A model generated the notes under the pieces. The model saw only the letters and a list, made by a program, of their open reading frames with translations, made no database searches and had not been told where the DNA came from. A program made the position numbers and the translations under genes. This document shows positions 7,748 through 16,100 of a DNA stretch of 64,000 nt, piece by piece. Position 1 is the stretch's first letter, and every line of letters begins with the position of its first letter. The DNA is taken from positions 51,638 to 115,637 of the forward strand of contig DATGGM010000144.1 in the NCBI GenBank assembly GCA_035308525.1, given 5' to 3'. This DNA comes from Bog-159 sp035308525. GTDB taxonomy: Bacteria; Acidobacteriota; Terriglobia; Bryobacterales; Bryobacteraceae.

Positions 7748-9343
7748 GTGACAAAATACAACCCGAAACCGGCGTTGGTGAATCTGTCCGTCGAGGAGGA
7801 GAACCTGGCGGCTATTCCTTTTGCCGTCCTGGAACGCCGAGTCGGCAAGCGAGTTGGCAAGATCGAGATCAAAGGCACCAAAATCCTTCCCAACGGCAGC
7901 GAGATGGAAGTTGTCTGGCAGATTCAAGGCAACAATGAGCTGGGCCTGCCAACCGAACAGGACCTCGATATCTTTGTGGTTCTGGGCGTGCTCACGTTCC
8001 GCAACAACTTTGCCAAGACGGTGACCTTCAGCGGCCGGGAAATTGCCCGGATGTTGAACATCAGTTCTGTGCATGGCAAGTTCTACCAGCGGCTCAAGCT
8101 TGCCATGGACCGGTTCATCCCCTTGCGGTTTCGCGCGCTCACGGCTACCGACCAGCAGGAAGAGGTCAAATGGAGCAATGTTTTCCAGGAGGCCAGTTTC
8201 CTGTTGGATCGCGAGAGCGGCCGTTGTACCGGCAGCATTACGTGGACCGACAAGCTGATTCAATCCATCAACAACGGCTTCTTCCGGGTACTCGACGCAG
8301 GCCGCTACATGGAGTTGGACGGAATTACGGCCAAGCACTTATATCGCTTCCTGGCGATGGCCTTCGAGAAGACCGACCTGATTGTGGTGGATGCCCGTAA
8401 ACTGGCGATGGAGCACGTGGGCATTCTGAACCCGCCGCACTATTTCTCCCGGCTCATGCAGACCCTCGAACCGGCATTCGACCAGCTGATTAAGATTCAA
8501 GTGCTCGGGTCGTACAACGTGATTTCCGCAGAAGAGTGGCGGATTGCCCTGCATCGCCACCCTGCCTATGTGCCTGAGCGTAAGAGTCTCATGCTGCAGA
8601 GTACAACGTGTCCGGAATTGAGCCGCGCACACTGTCAGAACGTGCTGGAGAAGGCCGGCTTCTCCTACAGGCCCGCAGCCGCTTGGGCCATGGCGGCCGA
8701 AACCCCCGAACAGTTATACGCACTGGAACGCGCGGCGCAACTTGTGCTTGCCATGAAGCAGGAAGGAGTGCTGCCGCATGTTGCCGCCAGTTACGTATCG
8801 CGCGCGCTCGATATGGGCGGGCATACCGGCGAAGGCCAGGAACTGCTGGACTTCTGCGAAATGGCGCTGGATCTCTGCCGACAAAAGCAGCAGAGTGGCC
8901 AAAGCTTGAAGAACGCCGCCGGACTACTGGTCAAGATAGTGAAAGATCCGGCAGCCCGCCGCCGCTCCATTGATGAACAGATGGAGAACGCCGCCAAGAT
9001 GCGCTACCGCCAGCGGGAACGTTCCATTCTGCGGCAGAACCAGGAAGCCGAGGAGCGCACCCTGATTCTGGAATACGAACAGTTCCGTCAGTCCATGGCG
9101 CAGACCGCATTCGAGCAGCTCAGCGATTCCTCCAGGCTGGCGCTTGCCAAGGAGAAGTCCGACGTGCTGCGCAGGGAAGGCCGCCTGGAAAGGATTGCCC
9201 CGGACGTGCGCGAGCACGAGGTAACCGAACTGATCTTGCAGGATCTCGCCAAAAACGAAGTTCCCCCTTACAGCCGATGGCTGCTCCGGAAACGCGCGGG
9301 GCAGGCCATGCTTCCATTTGCCTCCGAGACCGCCGTCGTCTAA
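7748..9343 (+). CDS. Plasmid-type replication initiator (RepA/RPA family)
   Basis: Protein of 531 residues. The N-terminal ~290 residues match my knowledge of the replication initiator A (RPA, PF10134) fold: an opening NLSVEEENLAAIPFAVLERR, a GLPTEQDLDIFVVLG block, TFSGREIARMLNISSV, FYQRLKLAMDRF and ITAKHLYRFLAMAFEK, in the expected order for a winged-helix initiator. The C-terminal ~200 residues are charged and helical (RQRERSILRQNQEAEERT), probably coiled coil. The GTG at 7748 is the first start after an in-frame TGA at 7736 and follows GAGG at 7737-7740. The phased iterons directly upstream strongly support a Rep role. No par, mob or integrase gene is visible, so it could be a relic of an integrated plasmid, an autoregulated domesticated gene, or a sign that the whole window is on a plasmid. 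Confidence 0.75.
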   Translation: MTKYNPKPALVNLSVEEENLAAIPFAVLERRVGKRVGKIEIKGTKILPNGSEMEVVWQIQGNNELGLPTEQDLDIFVVLGVLTFRNNFAKTVTFSGREIARMLNISSVHGKFYQRLKLAMDRFIPLRFRALTATDQQEEVKWSNVFQEASFLLDRESGRCTGSITWTDKLIQSINNGFFRVLDAGRYMELDGITAKHLYRFLAMAFEKTDLIVVDARKLAMEHVGILNPPHYFSRLMQTLEPAFDQLIKIQVLGSYNVISAEEWRIALHRHPAYVPERKSLMLQSTTCPELSRAHCQNVLEKAGFSYRPAAAWAMAAETPEQLYALERAAQLVLAMKQEGVLPHVAASYVSRALDMGGHTGEGQELLDFCEMALDLCRQKQQSGQSLKNAAGLLVKIVKDPAARRRSIDEQMENAAKMRYRQRERSILRQNQEAEERTLILEYEQFRQSMAQTAFEQLSDSSRLALAKEKSDVLRREGRLERIAPDVREHEVTELILQDLAKNEVPPYSRWLLRKRAGQAMLPFASETAVV

Positions 9344-9382
9344 TCGCCTGCATACAACACGGCGTGCGCTACAGTGGGGATC

Positions 9383-10231
9383 ATGGGTGTGACCTCGCAG
9401 GAAGAGATCACCGCCGGCCGGCGCTTTGCCTTTGGAGAAAACTGGCGGCGATTTCTTTCCGTTCTTGACGAAAGCCGCATACTCAGTGCGGAAAGCTCCC
9501 TGCGCGGCATGCTCGAAGTATCCGATCTTGGAGGCAAGAGCTTCCTGGACGTCGGATGCGGCAGCGGCCTCTTCAGTCTGGCGGCGCGGCGGTTAGGAGC
9601 GCGCGTCCACTCTTTCGACTACGATCCGCAATCCGTAGCCTGCGCGCACGAACTGCGCCGCCGGTATTTCCCACAGGAAAGGGATTCAGACTGGCATATT
9701 GACGAGGCATCGGTGCTTGATCCCGTATATCTCGCCGGCCTCGGGACGTACGACGTAGTGTACGCCTGGGGTGTTCTGCATCATACGGGCGCCATGTGGC
9801 AGGCTCTCGAAAACGCCGCCGGGCTGGTGGCGCCCGAAGGTAAGTTGTTCCTTGCCATTTACAACGATCAGGGAAACATCAGCCATCGCTGGCGCTTCAT
9901 TAAGCAGACTTACAACCGGCTGCCCACCGGTACGCGCTTCATCGTAAGTCTACCTGTGTTGGTGCACCTGTACTGGCGGCGCACGCTTAGAGACCTGTTG
10001 CGCCTGCGCCCCTTTGAAACCTGGCGCAACGAAGGCCGGCAACGCGGCATGTCCCCCTGGCGCGACGTTGTCGACTGGGTGGGAGGCTACCCATTCGAAG
10101 TGGCCAAGCCCGAAAGCATCGTGGATTTCTATTTGCGCCGCGGCTTTCGTCTCGCGCGCCTGGTCACCTGCGGGGGCTCGTTGGGCTGCAATGAATTCGT
10201 CTTTGTGCGCGCGGACCCGTTTGCCGCGTAG
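9383..10231 (+). CDS. Class I SAM-dependent methyltransferase
   Basis: Protein of about 282 residues with a clear SAM-binding motif I (FLDVGCGSGLFSLAARRLG), an acidic motif II (VHSFDYDPQSV) and a motif IV region (YDVVYAWGVLHHTG) followed by APEGKLFLAIYNDQG. I use the ATG at 9383, preceded by a GGGGA stretch; a GTG at 9374 would add three residues. The C-terminal ~100 residues are basic and helical. It starts a plus-strand run with the epimerase and the GT2 gene, 31 bp before the next start, which suggests that it methylates a sugar or lipid-linked intermediate of the same pathway (inference). Substrate unknown. Confidence 0.85.
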   Translation: MGVTSQEEITAGRRFAFGENWRRFLSVLDESRILSAESSLRGMLEVSDLGGKSFLDVGCGSGLFSLAARRLGARVHSFDYDPQSVACAHELRRRYFPQERDSDWHIDEASVLDPVYLAGLGTYDVVYAWGVLHHTGAMWQALENAAGLVAPEGKLFLAIYNDQGNISHRWRFIKQTYNRLPTGTRFIVSLPVLVHLYWRRTLRDLLRLRPFETWRNEGRQRGMSPWRDVVDWVGGYPFEVAKPESIVDFYLRRGFRLARLVTCGGSLGCNEFVFVRADPFAA

Positions 10232-10262
10232 GAGCGCGCAATAGTAGAGTAGGTTGTTGGCT

Positions 10263-11309
10263 ATGAAGGCTCTTATCACCGGCTCGGGCGGGTTGATCGG
10301 GTCGGAGTGCGTACGTCAGCTTTCCGCTCAGGGCTGGGAAGTGGTCGGGATCGACAACGACATGCGCCGGCAGTTCTTCGGCGAACAGGGCACCACGCAG
10401 CCGGTTGTTGAGGAGCTTCGCGCCACACTGCCGCGCTACCGGCATTTGCCCATCGACATACGCGATCGCCAGGCGGTGCGGCAGGTGTTCGAGAGCGAGC
10501 GGCCGCAGTTCGTCATTCATACCGCGGCGCAGCCTTCCCATGACAAGGCGGCATCCATACCCTACGACGATTTCGATGTGAATGCTCTCGGCACCATGAA
10601 TATGCTGGTGGCTGCCCGCGATTTCTGCCGCGAATCGCCGTTCTGCTTCACCAGCACCAACAAGGTCTATGGCGACCGGCCGAACTGCCTGCCGCTCGTC
10701 GAACTCGAAAAGCGCTACGACTACGCCGGCGGCTTGGACGGCATTGACGAAAGCATGTCGATCGACCAGTGCCTGCATTCAGTTTTCGGAGCCTCCAAGG
10801 TCGCCGCGGATGTGATGTGCCAGGAATTCGGCCGTTATTTTCAAATGCCGGTGGGCATATTCCGCGGCGGATGCCTGACCGGGCCGCAGCATGCCGCTGT
10901 CGAATTACACGGCTACCTGGCCTACATAGTCCATTGCGCCGCGGCCGGCAAAGAATATACGATCAACGGCTACAAAGGCAAGCAGGTACGCGATCAGATC
11001 CATAGTTGCGATGTGGCGCATCTGTTTCTGGAGTTCTTTCGTTCCCCGCGCTGCGGCGAAGTGTACAACCTGGGAGGCGGTCGCAAAAACAGTCTCTCGA
11101 TTCTCGAGACGGTTGACGCGCTTGCCGCCATGGGCCTGCATCTGCGCTACAGCTACCAGGATACGAACCGGGTGGGCGACCATATCTGCTATATTTCTGA
11201 CCTGAGCAAACTGCATAGCCATTTTCCGGATTGGAAGATGCAGTACGATCTGCCGCGCATTTTGGACGAGATCGTGAGCCGGCACACCTGCGGGGTCAGC
11301 ACGAAATGA
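10263..11309 (+). CDS. NAD-dependent sugar epimerase, CDP-paratose 2-epimerase-like (extended SDR)
   Basis: Extended short-chain dehydrogenase of 348 residues. The ATG at 10263 (MKALITGSGGLIGSE) puts the nucleotide-binding Gly-rich loop at the N-terminus. GIDNDMRRQFFGE, HTAAQPSHD, FTSTNKVYGDRPN, FRGGCLTGPQ and GYKGKQVRDQIHS are typical of the CDP-paratose/CDP-tyvelose 2-epimerase group as I know it. The usual SDR catalytic Tyr-x-x-x-Lys appears as F-G-A-S-K (about residue 175), so the Tyr position is Phe; I believe some related proteins share this, but it should be checked. It shares a 4-bp ATGA overlap with the GT2 gene, so translation is probably coupled. Exact substrate not certain. Confidence 0.8.
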   Translation: MKALITGSGGLIGSECVRQLSAQGWEVVGIDNDMRRQFFGEQGTTQPVVEELRATLPRYRHLPIDIRDRQAVRQVFESERPQFVIHTAAQPSHDKAASIPYDDFDVNALGTMNMLVAARDFCRESPFCFTSTNKVYGDRPNCLPLVELEKRYDYAGGLDGIDESMSIDQCLHSVFGASKVAADVMCQEFGRYFQMPVGIFRGGCLTGPQHAAVELHGYLAYIVHCAAAGKEYTINGYKGKQVRDQIHSCDVAHLFLEFFRSPRCGEVYNLGGGRKNSLSILETVDALAAMGLHLRYSYQDTNRVGDHICYISDLSKLHSHFPDWKMQYDLPRILDEIVSRHTCGVSTK

Positions 11310-12091
11310 AACTCTCCGTCGTCATCCCGGCGCGCGATGAGGAAGGCTCCATCGAGCAGACCGTGGCGGAAGTGGCCCAGGCGCTGACCGGAGAGCAAAT
11401 CCCGTTCGAGATCGTGGTGGTCGATGACGGCAGCTCGGATCAGACAGCTCGCTCTGTCCTCGAATTCGCGCAGCGCTGCGCGGGCGTCCGGCTGGTGAGC
11501 AATAACGGCCCGCACGGGTTTGGTCTGGCGGTGCGTGCCGGACTGGCGCAAGCCGCCGGCGAGGCCATCGCCGTCATGATGGCGGACGGCTCCGACAGCC
11601 CCCGGGACCTCGTGCAGTATTACCGGAAAGTGCAGGCAGGCTACGATTGCGCGTTTGGGTCCCGGTTCATCCACGGCAGCCGAATCGTGGACTATCCCGT
11701 GCACAAACTCGCCATCAACCGCATGGCGAACTGGTTCATCCGGATCTTGTTCGGGCTGCGATACAACGACATCACCAATGCTTTCAAGTGCTATAAACGG
11801 TCGGCTATAGACGGCATGCAGCCGCTCATCTCGCCGCATTTCAATCTGACCGTGGAGATGCCGTTAAAAGCCATCGTGCGCGGCTACACGTACGCGGTAG
11901 TGCCGATTTCGTGGACCAATCGCAAATCAGGCATGTCCAAGCTCAAGATCAAGGAGATGGGGAGCCGGTATCTGTTCATCGTGCTGTATCTGTGGCTGGA
12001 ACGCCACCTTTCGCGCGGTGACTACTTGCGTCGGCGGGAACAGACCGAAGAGAACGCTGCGGCGATGTCGAGAAACAGCGCCAGCACCTAG
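11306..12091 (+). CDS. GT2-family glycosyltransferase (polyprenyl-phosphate mannosyltransferase-like)
   Basis: Protein of 261 residues with the GT-A opening KLSVVIPARDEEGSIEQT, the VVVDDGSSDQT motif and a MMADGSDSP segment in place of the usual DADLSD. This pattern, together with FNLTVEMPLKAI and TNRKSGMSKLKI, resembles dolichol/polyprenyl-phosphate mannosyl- or glucosyltransferases. No C-terminal pair of membrane helices is obvious beyond one hydrophobic stretch (YLFIVLYLWLE). The start ATG overlaps the epimerase stop as ATGA. It may make a polyprenyl-P-sugar donor for the membrane-embedded transferases of the locus (inference). Confidence 0.85.
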   Translation: MKLSVVIPARDEEGSIEQTVAEVAQALTGEQIPFEIVVVDDGSSDQTARSVLEFAQRCAGVRLVSNNGPHGFGLAVRAGLAQAAGEAIAVMMADGSDSPRDLVQYYRKVQAGYDCAFGSRFIHGSRIVDYPVHKLAINRMANWFIRILFGLRYNDITNAFKCYKRSAIDGMQPLISPHFNLTVEMPLKAIVRGYTYAVVPISWTNRKSGMSKLKIKEMGSRYLFIVLYLWLERHLSRGDYLRRREQTEENAAAMSRNSAST

Positions 12092-12207
12092 CCCAGTTCA
12101 GTCGCCGGTATGTGCCCGGGACGAACACCGCGCGGCAGGAAAGAATGCGCTCCAGCAGCGCGGCCGCAGGGCCGGAAACGTGCGGCTCTCGTTACAGGGA
12201 ATGCGGG

Positions 12208-13095
12208 TCATCGGCAGGATTCACGTTTTCGCGCCGTGGCCATCAAGCCACTGGCGGATAGCAACATGTGCCGGTGCGCCAGCCCTTCGGGAACCATCCG
12301 CCGCAACAGGCCGAACAGTGGACTCAACAGCGGCACCCGGAACCGGTCAAAGTGGCGACAGAGGTAGTCGATCGTCAGGATCTTCCGGCTTGGCGCGATA
12401 CGGATTTCATCAAAGCCGCACTGTTCCAGCAGGCGCCGCATGGAAGCGGGGCTAAAATAGAACAGGTGTTCGACTTTATATTCCAGCCAGTGACGGCCCA
12501 GGAACCGCCGCGTCCAGCTATCCAGCGACGGCGTCACCAGCAAAACTTCGCCGGCGTTGGCCAGTAGTTCCCGGATCCGCATCAGGAAACCTATCGGATC
12601 GCGCACGTGCTCGATGACGTCTACGGCTACCACCGCGCCGAAATGGCTCGCCGGTAGTAGAACAGCCTCCAGCGGGCCGGCCCGTACAGTCTCCGCACCC
12701 AGACGCCGGTTGGCGGCCGCCGCGGCGTGCGGCGAAACCTCGACGCCGCAAACCCGAAACCCGCGCCGCCGGGCTTCGAGCGACAGTTCTCCCTGGCCGC
12801 AGCCGATTTCCAGTAAATCCGTATCGCGCGGCGAGACCAGCCTCGACAGCGCGTCGATATATAGTGCCCCGCTCGCGCTTTTCATCCGCGCCCGCCGCTC
12901 GGCGTCGACGCCATTTTCGTCACCCAGGAAATACCGATCGCCGTAAATGCCGTCCAAAACGGACTCGTCCGGCTGCGGGTGCAGGAACTCAAACCTGCAT
13001 TCGCGGCAAGCCCATAACGCATAGTTCCGAACGGCACGCGCTGAACAGGCTGGCCGTTCGCATATCGGACAGCGAGGGGATAGGCTGCTTTGCAA
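12208..13095 (-). CDS. SAM-dependent methyltransferase with N-terminal zinc-ribbon-like Cys motif
   Basis: Protein of 295 residues. The N-terminus carries CPIC...CREC (about residues 9-36), a pattern seen in Methyltransf_23-type enzymes from O-antigen clusters. The class I core has LLEIGCGQGELSLEARRRG (motif I), VCGVEVSPHAA (motif II) and VVAVDVIEHVRDP. The tail contains SLDSWTRRFLGRHWLEYKVE and LFYFSPASMRRLLEQCGF, characteristic of this family. It points away from the secreted-protein cluster (95 bp between divergent starts) and is 116 bp from the convergent GT2 end; that 116-bp stretch shows nothing clear. Probably methylates a sugar of the polymer; target unknown. Confidence 0.85.
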   Translation of the reverse strand: MQSSLSPRCPICERPACSARAVRNYALWACRECRFEFLHPQPDESVLDGIYGDRYFLGDENGVDAERRARMKSASGALYIDALSRLVSPRDTDLLEIGCGQGELSLEARRRGFRVCGVEVSPHAAAAANRRLGAETVRAGPLEAVLLPASHFGAVVAVDVIEHVRDPIGFLMRIRELLANAGEVLLVTPSLDSWTRRFLGRHWLEYKVEHLFYFSPASMRRLLEQCGFDEIRIAPSRKILTIDYLCRHFDRFRVPLLSPLFGLLRRMVPEGLAHRHMLLSASGLMATARKRESCR

Positions 13096-13190
13096 AGGAC
13101 TCCAGAGTATCAGGGTTTTAAACGCGCGGCGGCGCGATCGCCCCAGGTACGGATGATTAGTACACTTCCGATGAAAACCGTGCCCAAAAG

Positions 13191-16100
13191 ATGCGGGCAG
13201 GCGATATACTTCAGTCTTTGGGTCAAACCGTTATGAAATCATCAAAGCATACAGGGCGGGCTGTGGCGCTGCTCTGTGTACTAAGCACGGTGTCAATGGC
13301 CGCGACGGACGTCAGAAGTGCGTCCGGAGAAGCAACCGCCCGCGCCTTGGCGAACTACGGCCGGCTGCCCTTGATATTCGAAGAGAATCGCGGGCAGTCG
13401 GATCCGCGCGTGAAGTTTCTATCGCACGGGAATGCTCACTCGGTTCTGTTCGCCCCTTCCCAGGTCCAGCTGAATCTGCAACCCGCGGGCAAAGCCTCCC
13501 GCCAATCCTCCATCCGCATGCGATTCCCGGGCGCCAGCCGATCTCCCGTTTTGACCGGCGGCGAGCTCCAAAGCGCCGTAAGCAGCTACTTTGTGGGCCA
13601 CGATCCCTCGAAGTGGGTGTCCGGTACGCCGAACTACCGACGGGTTCGTTATCGAGAGCTGTACCCCGGCGTAGACCTGGTGTTTTACGGGAATCAGGGC
13701 CAGCTGGAGTACGACTTCGTGGTAGCCCCGGGCGCCAATCCCGCCGCCATCCGCCTGAACTTTGACGGTGTGAACAGCATGCGTCTGGATTCCGATGGCG
13801 ATTTGCTGCTCGGCACGGCAAATGGAGAGATCCGCCAGCACAAGCCCATCGTCTATCAGGAAAGCGCCGGCACGCGCCAAACTATCGCGGGCCGCTACGT
13901 GCTCCGGCCGCGCCACCACGTGGCGTTTCAGGTTGCGCGCTACGACCCGCACCTTCCGCTAGTGATCGACCCCACTCTCTCATTTGCTACGTACCTCGGC
14001 TCGCCCGGAGCCGAGGAGTTCGGCATTTCGGCGACGGCCACCACTGCCAGCTATCCGGCGGTTGCGGTGGACGTGCAAGGAAACGTGTACCTGACCGGAT
14101 ATACCGGCGACGGGACCAGCTTCAGCGGGCACCCTCAGATCCTGACAAGCACCGGCCCCGAAGCCGGCGGCGGCTCCAAGGTATTTCTGGTCAAAATGAA
14201 TGCGGCGGGGACCGCATTGTTTTATTCGGTCGTCTTTGGTGGTGGCCTGACCGACGGCGGCGGCGGAGTCGCGGTGGACGCACAGGGTAATGCCTATGTT
14301 ACCGGCTTCACTGGCTCCACCAATTTCCCGGTCACCACGGGTGCGCCGCAAACCGCCAACAATGGCTCAAATAATGCGTTCGTGACTAAGGTGAATGCCA
14401 GCGGAACGGCGCTGCTTTACTCCACCTTCCTGGGCGGAAGCGGCAATTTCTACGGGCGGGCAATCGGTGTCGATCATTCCGGCAACGCATACGTTACAGG
14501 AACCGCCGCGCCGGCCGGGAGCACACCTTTTCCCGTAGTCAACCCTATCCCGGGTAGTACGGCATCCTCAGGATTTCTCACGGAGGTCAACGCGGCCGGC
14601 ACGGCATTCACCTACTCCACCTATCTGCAGGCGGGCATCGGATACGGCATTGCCGTGGATGGCAGCGCAAATGTTTATGTGGCCGGATCCACCGGAACCG
14701 TGCTGTCCCCTTCGCCGGCGCAGGGATACGTTCTGAAAGTTAACGCCGGCGGGACCCGTATCGATTATGGCCCGGTGCTTCTGGGACACAATACCGTGAG
14801 CCAAACCGTCGGCTTCGGAATCGCCGTGGACGCGCTCGGCAGTGCCTATGTAACCGGCATGACCAACGATCCGAGCTTTCCGCAACTCAAAAACGCCGCG
14901 CAAGCCACGTATGGCGGCGGCTCGTATGACGCCTTCGCGGTCAAGTTGGATTCTGGCGGCAATCTGGTTTACGGCACGTACATCGGCGGCCTGGGCGGCA
15001 ATATTCTCCCGGAACGGGGATCGGGCATTGCAGTGGATGTGCTGGGGAACGCGTATGTGGCCGGCACCACCCAGTGCATCGGTTTTCCCACCACGAACTC
15101 GATTTCCGCGACGCGAAATGGCGGATCTGCCGTACTGATGCACGGCACCGTGCAAGGTGTGACTTCAGAGTGGTCCCCCGCCACCCTGGCCGGCAGTTTC
15201 GACCAGGTCACCGCGCTGGCCTTCGATTCGAACGGCAACCTGTACGCCGGCGCTAGTGCAGTCTCCGCCGCTGGCGGTGGGATATACAAGCTGTTGTCCG
15301 GCGAGAGCGCTTGGACGTCTGCGTCGAGCGGCATCACTTCGACCACGATCGACTCCATCGCGGTGGACCCGAACAATGCGTCCGCCGTTTACGCGGCAGG
15401 CGGAGGTAACATTTATCAGACCTTCAATGGTGGCGGGAACTGGACCCAACTTCCCCAAGGCATCGGTTCTCCCGCTGTTCTGGCGGTTGCCAAGACCAGC
15501 CCGTCGACGATCTATGTGGGCACCCCCACGAGTGTAATGTACAGCACAAACGCCGGCTCTACCTGGAATAACCCGGTGATTGGGCCGTCCGGTACTATCA
15601 ATGCCATTGTCGTAGATCCAAATAGTTCCAAAACGGCGTACGCGGGCACCTCCAAGGGCGCATATATGACGGTTGATGCCGGCGTCAACTGGACTTTGGT
15701 GACCCATCTATCCAACGGTACGCTGGGAGCCGTGACCGGCCTGGCTGTCTACAGCGGCACCAACCCGAGCACTGTATTTGCCGCGGCTAGCAACGGATTG
15801 TTCTACACCACAAACGCCAGTGCCGGTTGGTCGCCGGTAAGTTTCGCGCCGGGATTCACCGGGACGCCGCAACTCGTGGCCGTGGATGCCGCCGAAAATG
15901 TTTATGTGGCCTTACCAGGATCTGGTATCGTGACTGCCACCGGTGGAGGCACGCTGCAAAGTGACTGGAGCCCGCTCACCTACAACGGGCTTACCCAAAA
16001 CCAGATCTTGGCCCTGTCCGTGCCGCCCACAGGGGCAGGAGCTTACGCCGGCATTGTTTCAGCCACCACGGCGTTCCTGACTGAAATCAGTCCGACCGGA

